This document shows, in pieces, positions 12,853 to 23,808 of a stretch of DNA of 64,000 bases. The position numbers and the translations under genes are program-made. Location of the stretch: NCBI RefSeq assembly GCF_016859285.1, contig NW_024401805.1:5001-69000 (forward strand), in the 5' to 3' direction. Below the pieces are notes generated by a model, which saw nothing but the letters and a program-made list of their open reading frames with translations, was not told the origin of the DNA and searched no databases. The stretch comes from Xiphias gladius. Lineage: Eukaryota; Chordata; Actinopteri; Istiophoriformes; Xiphiidae. Position 1 is the stretch's first letter. Each line of letters opens with the position of its first letter.

Positions 12853-15800
12853 GTGAGATAGACAGGTGGAGATAGACAGATGGAGAGAGACAGTCAGGGA
12901 AACAGAAAGACAGAATGAAACAGTTAAACACACACACAGAACAAAAACTGCCGCTCTGGAACGAGTAGGAGAGCTGGAGGGGAGCCTGGGCACAGTGAGA
13001 CAGACAGGCACGAAGGCAGACAGGTGTCGTACTGACCTGTCTCTCTCTCTCTGTCCTTAGATGTCAGAGCATCTGCTGGATGTGGAGAATGAAGTGATGA
13101 CAGATGGATAGAAGGACAGATTCAGAGAGTCAGACAGTCAAGCATAAAGACAGACAGGCAGCGAGACAGACAGGTGTCTTACTAACCTGTTTCTGTCTTT
13201 TTCTCTCTCGACTGGCCTCAGATGTCAGAGCGTTTGTTGGACGTGGAGAACGAAGCGATGTTGAAGATCGTTGAGCTCGAGAAGCAACTGATGCAAACCA
13301 ACAAGGAGCTGGACCAACTCCGGGTCAGTGCTGTTACCATGGAAACCACACAAACACTTAGTCACCCTAGAGACCTGTTACTTGTACAGTAACATGTTGT
13401 ACTGTCCATTTAACACCTGTAACTTGTGCAGGAGGTGTATGCGAGTGCCAACTCTCAAGTGCACACCTTGCGGCGGATGGTTCGAGAAAAGGACCAGACA
13501 ATCCGGCGTCAGAGTCGTCTCGAGCGTCAGGCTCAGGAGGCCCAGCAGGCCGGAGGACCTGGAGCTCCTCAACCACAGAGGGGAGAGGGGGATGGGGGCG
13601 TGGCAGACTCTGCCTCACCCTCACCTCCACCCTGTCCTAACCTGTCCCCCAGGTAAGGGGGTTAGGGTTAGGGTTAGGGTTCCCTCAGGATACCAAAAGC
13701 AAAGCTAAAAGAGGGTTAGGGGGTTAAATTAAAATTTTAAAAGGGCCGACAACAGAACCCAGAGGAGCGCCACAAGTAATTATTAACACTATATTTGGGA
13801 TGTTGATGTTGCTCTTTGTCTGCTGGATGAATATCTGGGCAATTGTTCACTAACATAAATAACTTTATAGCTTATAATGTATTAAATGTGCTATTGTTTG
13901 TTCTGCTGCCACTCGAGAATAATCTTTCTGTACGACAAGTGGCCAAAAATAAAACAAAAATAATCAATTAACACAGGTTGAACTGAGAAGTTAAAGTGTC
14001 TAAATTCAACCAACTCTTCACCACAGAGGTGTCAGATCAGAAAATACTCTTGTGAATCATTTTGGTTTTATGTTGTTTTCTCAAGGCTCTGACAACCTCA
14101 ATATTAATGTATACATTAAAAATATAAAATGACCCATAATAGAACCCAGAGGAACCCCACAAGTAATTACTGACAAAATGGAATGTTTTTCTGTGTTTTG
14201 TGGATGTATAAACAGAAAACTGTTTGCTAACATGTTAAACACAAATTTTTCATTAGATAACACATATTAAGAAAAATTTACTAAGGGCCAAAAAACACTA
14301 ATGCACCTTAAAGATAATGTATATTCTCTCTTGAACTTTTTACTAATTATCCCTGAGTTCTTTAAACAATCCAGTTTAACGCAATTTAATGCAAAATAAG
14401 AGGGAAATTTCAGACATCCTTAACAAACCCGAGCAGAGGAGTTATAACAGTAACCACTGACTGAATGATTTTTTGGTGATTATTGATTGATTGATTTCTG
14501 CAGCCCTGAGACCGTAGCCTATCACAGCATGGGACCAGGGATGGGTGGAGCTCCAGGCATGCCGGCCCCACCACCCCCTCCTCCTCCACCACCAATGCCA
14601 GGCACAGGTGAGTTTCAGTTCCACCAATCACAATCCCGCTCATCTGATTTAGAGGCTTTATCTGAGAAAACTAACTGCCCAATTACTTCTTTTACTACTG
14701 CATCACTACAGTAGTACTAAGTACTCCCAAATCAATTACGAATAATCTTTCTGTACGACAATAAACAGTAACAAATCTGCAGACATCACCTGTGTTCTTT
14801 CTTCTTCTCTTTGTCTTTGAAGTGTCCAACGGGCCGTACCCTGCACCTCCTCCCCCTGCTCCTCCTCCTCCCCCTCCTCCGCCCCCGCCCCCTTGTCGGA
14901 CCAGCGAGCTCTCCACCTCCGTCCCCATGCCCCCTCCTCCTCCCCCTGTGGCACCCCCTCTCCCGGGGTCAGGGGGGTCACCTACAGTTATCTTTAACTC
15001 CGGACTCGCAGGTGAGACTACATTACTATTGAATTAGTGTTTATTTGAATTTAACCTGATTCACCGCTTGTTGTTGGTGGTGGTACAAAAATAATCCTAA
15101 CTCTAAGATCTGTCACTCAGCCTTATTTTTGCTGTCTTCATTACAGTTTAACACTGTACATTCATTTGCAAATAAACAGTAGTGTCAGAGGTGATCTGAT
15201 TTTTAAAAGTTATCCAACACTTTCCAGCCTCTGCAGAATTCTCTGAAATCATAGTAAATGTGAATTATAATCTGTTATCAATTTCACCAACATTTTGCTT
15301 TTTCTCTCTTGATTTGCTGACAGAGGGTCCGCTCAAGTTATTTTGTAAGTTTACTTACAGTCTTCTATTTAAACATTTCTACATCTTTACGTCTTCCATC
15401 TGTAATTGTTTTTCATCCTCCTTCATCCTCCATCAATCTTCGTCCTACCAATGAGCCCTTCCCACCAGCCTCCAGTAAAGCCAGTTACTGGCTGGTTTTC
15501 TCTCTTATTAATGTCACATGTTTGATCCCGTCTGTCGACCTGGAAGAATTAGAAACCTCTTTATTGTGCATTCAGACTGAAGGTGATGCACATTTCAGCT
15601 GCAGCGTGAGAACATTTAAAGTCAATATAAAGACTGAAGCAGCAGATTTAATTTTTGTTCATGTGTGAGTTTAGAAATGGTGGTATTTCATATAATGTCA
15701 AATAAAATACATGAGTTGAAGTGATTTAGCACAAAGTCGCCTGGGACACAAACTGTAGCAAAGACGCATCTTCGTTAAGAATGGTTCAACTTTAGTAAAA

Positions 15801-18356
15801 TATTCAGGTTTATCCCTTCAAAAACATAGAGAGACGAGAAGAGAGTTCTCTCTTCTGAGATCAGTGTCTACCTGTCTTGTGCAGCGGTGAAGATAAAGAA
15901 GCCAATCCAGACCAAGTTCAGGATGCCAGTGTTGAACTGGGTCGCTCTGAAACCGAGTCAGATTAATGGGACCGTCTTCAATGACATCGATGATGAGGCC
16001 ATCCTTCAGGTAACAAACATAGACAAAATTTAAATGTTTTATTTATATCCAACTGTTTCATTGTGACTTTATAGGCTATTCAAAGAGCTTATAAACACAC
16101 TTCAAAACTAACAGTGTTGGTTAAAAAAAAAACAAAAAAACATCTACGCCACACAGACAGAACAACTTACAGCTGAAATAGATATTTTTTGTTAGGCCTA
16201 CAGTTAGTGAAGGCTGTTAAACATCATATAATAATATAACATCAGTATTACTAACATATAATAATATAATACCATTATTACTAACACATTATAATAATAT
16301 AAAATCAGTATCACTACACACTGAGACCAACTTTAATCCTGTATGAAAAAAGGTTTCACCACATAAATAACTCTGGTTCGTCAAGTGAAGACGTTGAACT
16401 GGGTTCAGCACAAAGGGACATCATCCAGCAATGTGCTACTTTGGCCAATCAAATATATGCAGGTGCACCCTCCTGGTATTTTACTTTGTGAAATGAATGG
16501 TACATTTCTGCTGGCTGCCATACAGGACTTACACACCAAACGCCCTGGTTGAACATCGTGGGCACCAACACCAGTATTTCCAATAAAGGGGGCAGTTATG
16601 CAGCTGTAATGGCAAGCACTACACTCATTTTCCACCCAGTTTTCACCAGGAAATAAGACAACTGAGGTATCCTCAAGACAACAAGACATCAAGATATCTG
16701 GACATCAAGACCTGAAGGCGTCAGGTCGTGAGGACGTCAGGATGTCAGGACATCAGCAGTGTGTGGTCCCTCTGAGAAAATAATGACTGCAGGGGTTTTA
16801 ATGTTCTTCACACACTGCTGATGTGTGTTTCACTGAAAAGACATTAGAGAACTGATTATAAACCTTCCAACTCACAAACACACACATACAAACATAAACA
16901 GGACCTGGAGGACTTGGAGGAGCTGCGTATTGATTACCTGTCTCTTTCACTCTCTGATCATTTGTCTCCCTCTCAGGACCTGGACGTGGAGGAGTTTGAG
17001 GAGCTCTTTAAAACAAAGGCTCAGGGTCCAGCAGTGGACTTGACTGTGTCCAGACAAAAACTTCCTCAGAAAGCGCCGTCCAAAGTTTCTCTGCTAGAGG
17101 CCAACAGAGCCAAAAACCTGGCCATCACCCTGAGGAAGGCCGGCCAAGGGTCAGAGGTCATCTGCCGAGCCATCCACACGTAGGTCAAACTGCACGAGTA
17201 ACTCTATTGGCAGCTCCACCAGTAAGAACCAGTATTAGTAACAGAATGAGTATTTACTGTCCAGTAATAGAACCGTCAAATATCACCAATAACATAACTG
17301 GACCGTGGTCAGAATCGGGTAAGAGCAGAGTCAGGCTGACTGCGGCTGAGTGTCGGCACATTTGGCTCTGTTCTGGTACGAGATGACCAGGTGTGAGCTG
17401 GATCTGGACTAAATATGCAATGTTTAGATCAGTTTCATGGGTTTAAAATGGGAGCAGTTTTGGCCGATAATCAACAATCAGCTCCAGTCAGCAGCACTCA
17501 GGCCAGCTTCAGCCTAGCATCGGCACCCAGAATCAGACCAGTGTACAACAGCTGATACTGTTAGGAGTCCATCAGATGAGTCCACTTTTCAGGTGAATTC
17601 AGGCTGCTGACTGGGTATCTGGGACTTCATAGAGCAGTATTAATAGGAATTTGTCCTGAATCAGATCTAAATGATTCCATTTAACTGAACAGTCTGGTTG
17701 TTTGTGCAGGTTTGACCTGCGGACGGTCCGGGTCGACTTTGTGGAGTGTCTGATGCGTTTCCTGCCAACGGAGGCTGAGGTGAAGCTGCTGCGGCAATAC
17801 GAAAGGGACAGAAAACCGCTCGAGGCTCTGAGTGACGAAGACCGTTTCATGATGCAGTTCAGTCGCATCGAAAGACTCAGTCAGCGCATGTCGATCATGA
17901 CTTTCATGGGCAACTTCACCGACAACATCCAGATGTTAACTCCGGTAAGACAGACAGGTAGACTGATAGGTGTGTTGACAGACAGCTGTATAGACAGACA
18001 GGTAGAAGTGACCTGTTTCACTGTGTTGTGTTTCGTCTCAGCAACTCCACGCCATCATTGCTGCTTCAGTTTCTATAAAATCGTCTCAGAAGCTCAAGAA
18101 GATCCTTGAGGTCAGTCTGAGCTATATATGTCTGTATATATTCAGTATATATCTGTATCATCTGATTCAATTTGTCAGTGTATATTTATATACAGTATAT
18201 TTATACAATCTTCTGTTTCTATAAACAGATATATAATGTGATTGTGAGTAAAATAACACCTGATCTTGTTTCTAGATCATCTTGGCTCTGGGAAACTACA
18301 TGAACAGCAGTAAGAGAGGAGCTGTTTATGGATTCAAACTACAGAGTTTGGACCTG

Positions 18357-18392
<36 letters not shown>

Positions 18393-21300
18393 CACATAAC
18401 CACCCACACAGAAACACACACACATCAGATGTTGTGTGCTGAGGTCAGGAAGTGAGACTGTAAATCATCATCAGGGAGTAAAGTTCTTTCTATCTGGGAC
18501 TCACAGGAGCTTTATAATAACCATAAGTGTAGTAACCACAGACATTGATACTAATTTAAACTAAATCACATTTTGTCAGTCCTGTCCTGTGAATAGAGCT
18601 GATATGTCTATATTTAGGTGCAGTAACTATAATTTGCAAATTTCGTCAGCGATACAGTTAGGTCAATAAGTATTTGGACAGTGAAAAAATTTTTTTCCAC
18701 CATGACGGATTCTAAACGAAGCCATCAAGATTATGATTGAAGTGTAGACTTTCAGCTTTAATTCAAGGGGTTTAACAAAAATATCACACTAACCGTTTAG
18801 GAATTACAGCCATTTTTGTAGATTGTCCCTCATTTTCAGAGGATAAGAAGTCATTGGAAAACTGACTGACAATCACTTTCATGTTCAGGTGTTGCCTGTT
18901 CCCTCGTTATTTCAGGATTTCATGATTGAAATTGCGCAGATAAAAGGTCTGGAGTTGATTCCTAATATTGAATCTGCATTTGGTAGTTTTTCATGGGAAC
19001 TCTCAATATGTGGTCCAAAGAGGTGGTGATGCAAATGAAAGAGGCCGTCATTAGTCTGAAAAAACAAAACAAACCTATAAGACCCATGGCAGAAACTTTA
19101 GGAGTCACCAAATCAACACATTCATTCTTAAAAAGAAGGAATGCACTGGCGAGCTCAGCAACACCAAAAGGCCTAGAAGACCACAGAAGACAACTAAAGT
19201 GGATGATCACAGAATTTTTTCCTTGGTTAAGAAAAACCTCTTCACAACATCTATCCAGGTCAAGAACACTCTCCAGTTGGCAGGCATATCATTGTCAAAG
19301 GTTGCAATCAAGAGACACCTTCATGAAGGGAAATACAGAGGGTTTAGGGTTGACCCTAACTCTAACCCACTGGTAACACACAAGAACAGAGAGGCCAGAT
19401 TAGACTTCGCCAGATCTAATAAAGCCTGCCCAGTTCTGGAACAAGATTCTTTGGACAGATGAAACCAAGATTAACTTGTACCAGAATGATGGGAAGAGAA
19501 GCGTATGGAGAAGCAAAGGAACGGCTCATGATCCAAAGCCACCACATCTTCTGTCAAACATAGCGGAGGCAGTGTTAAGGCGTGGGCATGTATGGCTGCC
19601 AATGGAACTTGGTCACTGGTGTTTATTGATGACTTGACTGCTGATAGAAGTAGCAGGATGAATTCTGAATAGTATATGTCGATACTATCTGACTGCAAAG
19701 GATTTTCATCCAGGTATTAAAAATAATCCTTACGTTTGTAATTATGTTGGTTTGTCCAATTACTTTTGAGCCTCTGAAAATGAGGGACAGTGTATAAAAA
19801 TGGCTGTTATTCCTAAACGGTTCCTAAATGTTTGTTAAACCCCTTGAATTAAAGCTGAAAGTCTACACTTCAATCACATTTCGATGGCTTCTCTTCAAAT
19901 CCATTGTGGTGATGTACAGAGGCAAAATTACGAAAATTGTGTCACTGTCCAAAAATGTATGGACCTAACTGTATTTATGTGAGGCGTTGCCACTGACTTT
20001 GTTTTCTATGTGTAACTACGTCCAAATACTGACCTGAGAGTTATCGTGGAATAAAGAAAATACCATCGAACCACCTGTCTCAGCACCATTCTGGACAGCA
20101 GGCTGAAAATACAACACGTTTCATTTACAAGTTTAAACCAGCACGATTTGTTCCGATGTTCCTACCACAGTAATAGTTTGAGGTCAAACGATCCTGAATA
20201 CTCGGTGGAACATCTAGGAAGACTGCTTTTTAATAACAAGAGCACCGTTATTGTTATTGTTAGAACTGTTAGAATTACTGGTTGTATATGTGTGCGTGTG
20301 CGTGTGTTTAGCTCCTAGAGACGAAGTCGACCGACAGGAAACAGACGTTGCTTCATTACATCGCCAACGTGGTGAGAGAGAAATATCCCGCAGTGTCTCT
20401 GTTTTATAACGAGCTTCACTACGTTGACAAGGCTGCTGCAGGTGAGTCTGTCAGCTAATCAGAATGCTGCAGACAAAATGCTGTGACAATCCATGTCACT
20501 CACCTGTGTATTTACCTCTCCACCTAGTGAGTCTGGAGAACGTCCTGTGTGATGTGAAGGAGCTGCAGCGTGGCATGGAGCTCACCTGGAGAGAGTTCAG
20601 TGTTCAACACAACGCAACGCTCAAGGACTTCATCAGCAGGAACGAATCGCGACTCAGCAAACTGCAGGAGGACGCACACATCGCACAGGTGAGACAAACA
20701 CGGTAACCCTGTTAATATCCACACTGACACGTTCAGCTCATTCATGTTTTTGCTGCCATCTGGTGGCTGCAGTGAAGAACTCACCCACTGTTGCTTTGTC
20801 TTTTTAATCTTGACGTGATATAACACGTCTTGATTGGTCACTGTGATATTTATCTGATGTTATTTAACCTTTGGCTCCCGAGTGACGTTCTTCTCACTCA
20901 TAACTTAGAATTATCATATTCTTAAGTTTTCTTAAGGGATCCAGTCACAGTTGTCTGTACATCCACGGCTGAACCGCAACAGGAGCTGATCACAGCTGGT
21001 TCAGCAGCTTTTAATGGGACGGTTTGACTGAATGGAAACAGATATCAGCTTAAAAAAACAGGCCTAAAATTGAACTTCAGAGCTCACCTGCTGAATCCAT
21101 GGCAACATTATACTTCCCGTTTACATCTCCTATAGTTGCAAGCCTCGGAATATGATTACCCTAAAACAGGATGAAGACAAACAGAATAAGAAGAGTTTAT
21201 TATGTAACTAGAATGGCACTCAGGAGAGCGCATACCTCCACCAAGGCCAAACGACCCTGCACATCTGTCTGGCACTTCTAATAGAAAAACTGAGAAATTG

Positions 21301-23808
21301 ATGATAATGTCAGGAAAGGCCATATCTCATGATGTCAAGGAAAGTGATTTTAAAAAAAATTCCTGTATCCACCCCTTTAACCGGACCACCACCAAAAATT
21401 ACTGGGTTCTTCCCTGGTCCATGCCTCATCGCTCCACCAAGTTTGGTGTAAATTGGTCCAGCACTTTTTGCGTAATCCGTCTGATAAACAAACCAACCTC
21501 CTTGGCGGAGGTAAAAATTTTAAACAACACTTTAGTTCTGTTGTGATAACTGTGGTCGTTTTTGTGTCTTGATTTTTTTTTTTTTAACAACTAGGATTTT
21601 AAAGACCTTACAAAACAAAATGGTTATTCAGAGGTAAAATGACTTTTTAATGTTTCACAGAAAGAGTTTTAATAATCTGGTGCATAATATTTTTGAAGTG
21701 ATTTATTTAAAAATATTTAATAATAATAACAACACAGACTACCTAAAGACGTGTTTCATGATGTAAGAAATATTTTCAACCTGTTAGTTCTGTATTATAT
21801 CCACACTGTATACAAAGCTGAGGTTTTTTTTATAGTCTGATTCTAAGATGCTGTATAATTAAATAATCTTTGAGGCTGATGGTCTCCCTGCTACACTTGC
21901 CCAATCACAGCAGAAAGACTGTCGCTGTCAGAAATTGTCCCTAATTTCCCTCCCATCACAAACATCTGAAATACTGGACAAGTTGTTTCTAATTTGTCAT
22001 CTATTATTATAAATACTGCTATTGGAAAATTATTTTGCTTCTACCAGCTGGTCGACTCTGTTCTAACTACACTGTAAAACTAATGTTGGTGATACTTTGT
22101 TTGGATTTAAGCCATGTACAGTGTACAAACTTGATGATAAGTTGTTTTGTTTGGACTTAAGGATGCGTTTGAAGATGTGGTGAAGTTTTTCGGAGAGAGC
22201 TCCAAGACGATGCCGCCATCGGTCTTCTTTCCCATCTTTGTTCGCTTCATTAAAGCGTACAGGGTGAGTAGACACGACTCATCTTAGGCCGTGCCCCCTC
22301 AACTAGGGATGCGGTCTATGAGCCTGAAGCCCTTCCCACAGCGATACTCCAGAGTATCATCGCGCCATTATGACTTCATCAGTGTTGAAATGTTGACACG
22401 AGGCAGAGCATAAAAGGACTAACTGCTACATAAACAAATAGTTTGTTGTGTATTTAATGAATGTGTTTGTTGATGTGTTTGTGTCTTGCCGTTTGTTCAG
22501 CTGGCGGAGGAGGAGAACGAGCAGAAGAGGCGTCAGGAGCAGATGTTGTTGGAGAAACTGGAGCAGGAGGAGCAGCAGCAGCAGGAGGAGGAGACAAAGG
22601 TGAGACTTTGACCTCTGACCTCCTGCACAGATGGAGCATCCAAATCATCATCCAAACAGTCCGACTGGGCTGAATTAATTCATCGTGGAGGCTTTAGTGA
22701 GCTTGTAAAATACAAAGTGACTTGTGTCTTTTTAGCAGTTGTTAAGGCGACCAGTATGGGCTGTTCATATTTCAGGGCGGTTCAAATGATGAAAGATCTC
22801 CTAGCAGACATACAGATGGGGAGACTGGAATGCTGCAACCTATGGCTGAGGATAGTGTATGTGTGATGTTTGTCCAGAATGTTTGATTGGTTGGGCAGAG
22901 CCAGGTGGCATAAAGGTAATCATCTGTAGTGTGTACAGGTATTATCATATCGTATATTGTGAGGCCCAATTTTGTGTAGATTATATTGGATGAGGGGAAC
23001 TCTGTGTAGAAATCTGTATTGAATAAGTTGCAGTTTGGAGTTTTGGAACATTGAGAAGATGTTGTTGCAAATGTGTATCCACGAGTTGATGTCTATGGTA
23101 ACAGCTAGATCTTTTTCCCAGTCTTGGACCAGCCATGGGAGATTATTGTCTGTTTTTATTAGATGTTTTTACATTTTTGAAAGTGTTTTTTGCTGAATGG
23201 CTATGAGTTTGAGTTTGAGCCAGGGATGTTGTGATTGTTGAGTCTTTTGTTGCCATTTGGGTATATACTGAAGATGATATGGTAGGTGGCAGAATCTGAA
23301 ATTTGGTGTGCCTAGGCCTCCAGGGTCTTTCGGTCTGGAAAAGTGACTTATAAGGTGGCATTAAATACTTGTTACTCATTGCTGTTTTTCCCACTATCCA
23401 CCTTTAAGGGCTCACTACACATTCTCATGAGTAAAAAAAAGTAATTTTTAAAGTGACCTTAAAAGTTAAAACTTAACACCCCCCCACCCCCCACCCCCAG
23501 TCTCCGTCCCACAGGGGGAAGCGGCAGCAGCAGGAGTTGATCACTGAGCTGAGACGACGACAGGGAAAAGACAGCCGCCATGTTTACGAAGGGAAGGACG
23601 GAGCTATAGAGGACATCATCACAGGTAAACACTTTGACGCAGGTAAACAAACACGCATCAGTCCAGACGTTTCCTGTCTGTTGTCTGATTGGCTGTTGTT
23701 TTTTTTGTCCCACCTGCAGCTCTAAAGACCGTCCCCTTCACGGCTCGATCAGCCAAACGCAGCTCTCGCTTTTTCTGCGACCCCGCCCACACTGAGGAGC
23801 ACTACTGA
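5236..23808 (+). CDS. fmnl2: Formin-like protein 2 (complete, 27 coding exons, 1084 aa)
   Basis: Diaphanous-related formin that nucleates and elongates unbranched actin filaments, typically under Cdc42/Rac control at lamellipodia and junctions. It starts [10 protein letters not shown], with Gly2 as a myristoylation site. Domains in order: GTPase-binding/FH3 region, coiled coil, FH1 polyproline, FH2, and DAD with a basic tail ending AHTEEHY. The assembled length of 1084 aa is within a few residues of human FMNL2. The C terminus ([15 protein letters not shown]) matches the FMNL2 splice form that ends TEEYHY, and the N terminus is closer to FMNL2 than to FMNL1 or FMNL3. The ATG at 5236 is the first in-frame ATG, and all 27 exons join in phase. 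Exon coordinates are given in the four block entries. The fmnl3 paralog is the main alternative. It lies tail-to-tail with rgn. Confidence 0.92.
9040..9083. repeat. (GT)n tract next to fmnl2 exon 3 acceptor
   Basis: About 22 GT units end nine bases before exon 3, leaving only TTTGATGTAG as the 3' splice site. Confidence 0.95.
11627..11691. repeat. (GATT)n tetranucleotide repeat before fmnl2 exon 10
   Basis: GATTGATTGATC-type units run to within about ten bases of the exon 10 acceptor (CTGTTCCAG). Confidence 0.85.
12940..13099 (+). pseudogene. Partial duplicate copies of fmnl2 exon 12 end and exon 13 start
   Basis: Bases 12941-13000 repeat the last 54 coding bases of exon 12 plus its donor (12799-12857, offset 142). 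Bases 13055-13099 repeat the acceptor and first 39 bases of exon 13 (13222-13260, offset 161). Codon by codon, the exon 12 copy shows seven synonymous and two non-synonymous changes, and the exon 13 copy four and two. The exon 12 copy has a CAG acceptor one base out of phase. The exon 13 copy runs into TAG after MTDG with no donor. They look like broken extra exons. Confidence 0.75.
13222..15011 (+). CDS. fmnl2: fmnl2 exons 13-16: coiled coil and FH1 polyproline region
   Basis: Exons: 13222-13323, 13432-13652, 14504-14607, 14823-15011. Exon 13 ([18 protein letters not shown]) and the start of exon 14 ([15 protein letters not shown]) form a heptad-rich coiled coil. Exon 14 then turns Q/G/P-rich. 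Exons 15 and 16 carry three proline runs separated by short linkers: nine prolines in exon 15, eleven in exon 16 ending PPPC, and a shorter one before [12 protein letters not shown]1 binds profilin-actin and SH3/WW partners. Exon 16 ends SGLA with one base of the next codon. All joints are GT-AG and in phase. Confidence 0.88.
13660..13681. repeat. Short telomere-like (TTAGGG)n block
   Basis: About 3.5 perfect TTAGGG units begin just after the fmnl2 exon 14 donor (GTAAGG). A stray GGGTTAGGG lies at 13713. Confidence 0.8.
13740..14290 (-). mobile_element. Two decayed copies of a non-LTR reverse transcriptase fragment
   Basis: On the minus strand both 14290-14110 and 13930-13740 encode a recognisable TCG(V/A)PLGS motif, the reverse-transcriptase box TCGVPQGS of L2/CR1/jockey-type LINEs: [15 protein letters not shown] in one and [13 protein letters not shown] in the other. 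They are about 370 bases apart and similar along their length, so a LINE remnant was probably duplicated in this fmnl2 intron. Confidence 0.6.
15324..15344 (+). CDS. fmnl2: Candidate 21-nt microexon in fmnl2 (7 codons)
   Basis: A 21-base segment lies between a pyrimidine-rich acceptor with a TGC just upstream (TTTGCTGACAG) and a perfect donor (GTAAGT). Inserted between exons 16 and 17 it keeps frame. With the flanking bases it reads EGPLKLFS in place of the junction alanine, before VKIKKPI. It sits at the FH1/FH2 border. A short frame-preserving exon with a UGC near the 3' splice site resembles SRRM4-type neural microexons. No expression evidence is available, and chance splice-like signals are possible. 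Confidence 0.45.
15885..20688 (+). CDS. fmnl2: fmnl2 exons 17-23: FH2 actin-nucleating domain
   Basis: Exons (microexon not counted): 15885-16009, 16977-17179, 17710-17944, 18042-18110, 18276-18356, 20312-20441, 20528-20688. FH2 begins [20 protein letters not shown], including the lasso tryptophan. It continues with [29 protein letters not shown] (exon 18), [39 protein letters not shown], the hallmark [18 protein letters not shown] (exon 21), [19 protein letters not shown] and [18 protein letters not shown]. These match FMNL-type FH2 domains, which form ring dimers on filament barbed ends. The intron after exon 21 contains a whole decayed Tc1-like transposon. An alternative in-frame acceptor for exon 18 exists at 16902. 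Confidence 0.93.
16902..16976 (+). other. fmnl2: Possible alternative 5' extension of fmnl2 exon 18
   Basis: An upstream CAG at 16899-16901 precedes GACCTGGAGGACTTGGAGGA, which resembles the true exon start GACCTGGACGTGGAGGAG. The 75 bases from 16902 to the exon are stop-free and in frame (25 codons, [20 protein letters not shown] and then LSPSQ). Use of this acceptor would insert 25 residues into FH2, or the segment may be a duplicated exon edge. The pyrimidine tract before 16899 is poor (ACATAAACAG), so use is doubtful. Confidence 0.35.
18358..18388. repeat. (CA)n tract next to fmnl2 exon 21 donor
   Basis: CA units start inside the donor itself (GTAACACACA) and run for about 14 units. Confidence 0.93.
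18655..19971 (+). mobile_element. Tc1/mariner-like transposon with IR/DR ends, inactivated
   Basis: Ends CAGTTAGGTC / GACCTAACTG are flanked by TA duplications (18653-18654, 19972-19973). The inverted arms are about 190-200 bases (18655-18842 and 19771-19971). The right arm also carries an inner GTCCAATTACTTTTG-like direct repeat, so this is an IR/DR-type element. Inside, 18993-19200 encodes the N-terminal HTH of a transposase, and frame is lost near 19190. A second frame continues as [14 protein letters not shown], then [10 protein letters not shown], with stops before the rest of the DDE domain. It lies in the intron between fmnl2 exons 21 and 22. Confidence 0.9.
21231..21512. mobile_element. 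Dispersed fish repeat with CCTCC(A/G)CCAAGG ends
   Basis: The block opens CCTCCACCAAGG and closes CCTTGGCGGAGG, an imperfect terminal inverted repeat. Its inside (CATCGCTCCACCAAGTTTGGTG, TTTTTGCGTAATCCGTCTGA) is a composition I recognise as common in fish genomes. It is probably a non-autonomous DNA element. The family name is not known to me. Confidence 0.6.
22162..23808 (+). CDS. fmnl2: fmnl2 exons 24-27: FH2 end, DAD and C-terminal tail
   Basis: Exons: 22162-22263, 22501-22599, 23501-23624, 23720-23808 (stop TGA 23806-23808). Exon 24 encodes [20 protein letters not shown] and [14 protein letters not shown]. Exon 25 is a charged helix with a Q run ([14 protein letters not shown]). Exon 26 holds [19 protein letters not shown] and then [12 protein letters not shown], the basic patch and DAD core that bind the FH3 region to autoinhibit the formin. 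Exon 27 is the splice-form tail [20 protein letters not shown] and then DPAHTEEHY. The intron before exon 26 carries an L1-like fragment. Confidence 0.92.
22770..23350 (-). mobile_element. L1-like LINE ORF2 fragment
   Basis: Reading the minus strand with frameshifts gives [10 protein letters not shown], then [51 protein letters not shown], and [20 protein letters not shown] followed by LLGDLSSF. This is the C-terminal, cysteine-containing part of vertebrate L1-type ORF2. It is 5'-truncated and decayed, antisense to fmnl2, in the intron before exon 26. Confidence 0.75.

Noticed and set aside
16405-16692. 95-codon minus-strand ORF in the fmnl2 intron before exon 18
   Set aside because: Cysteine-rich but not recognised, with no splice or promoter support. 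It may be a transposon scrap.
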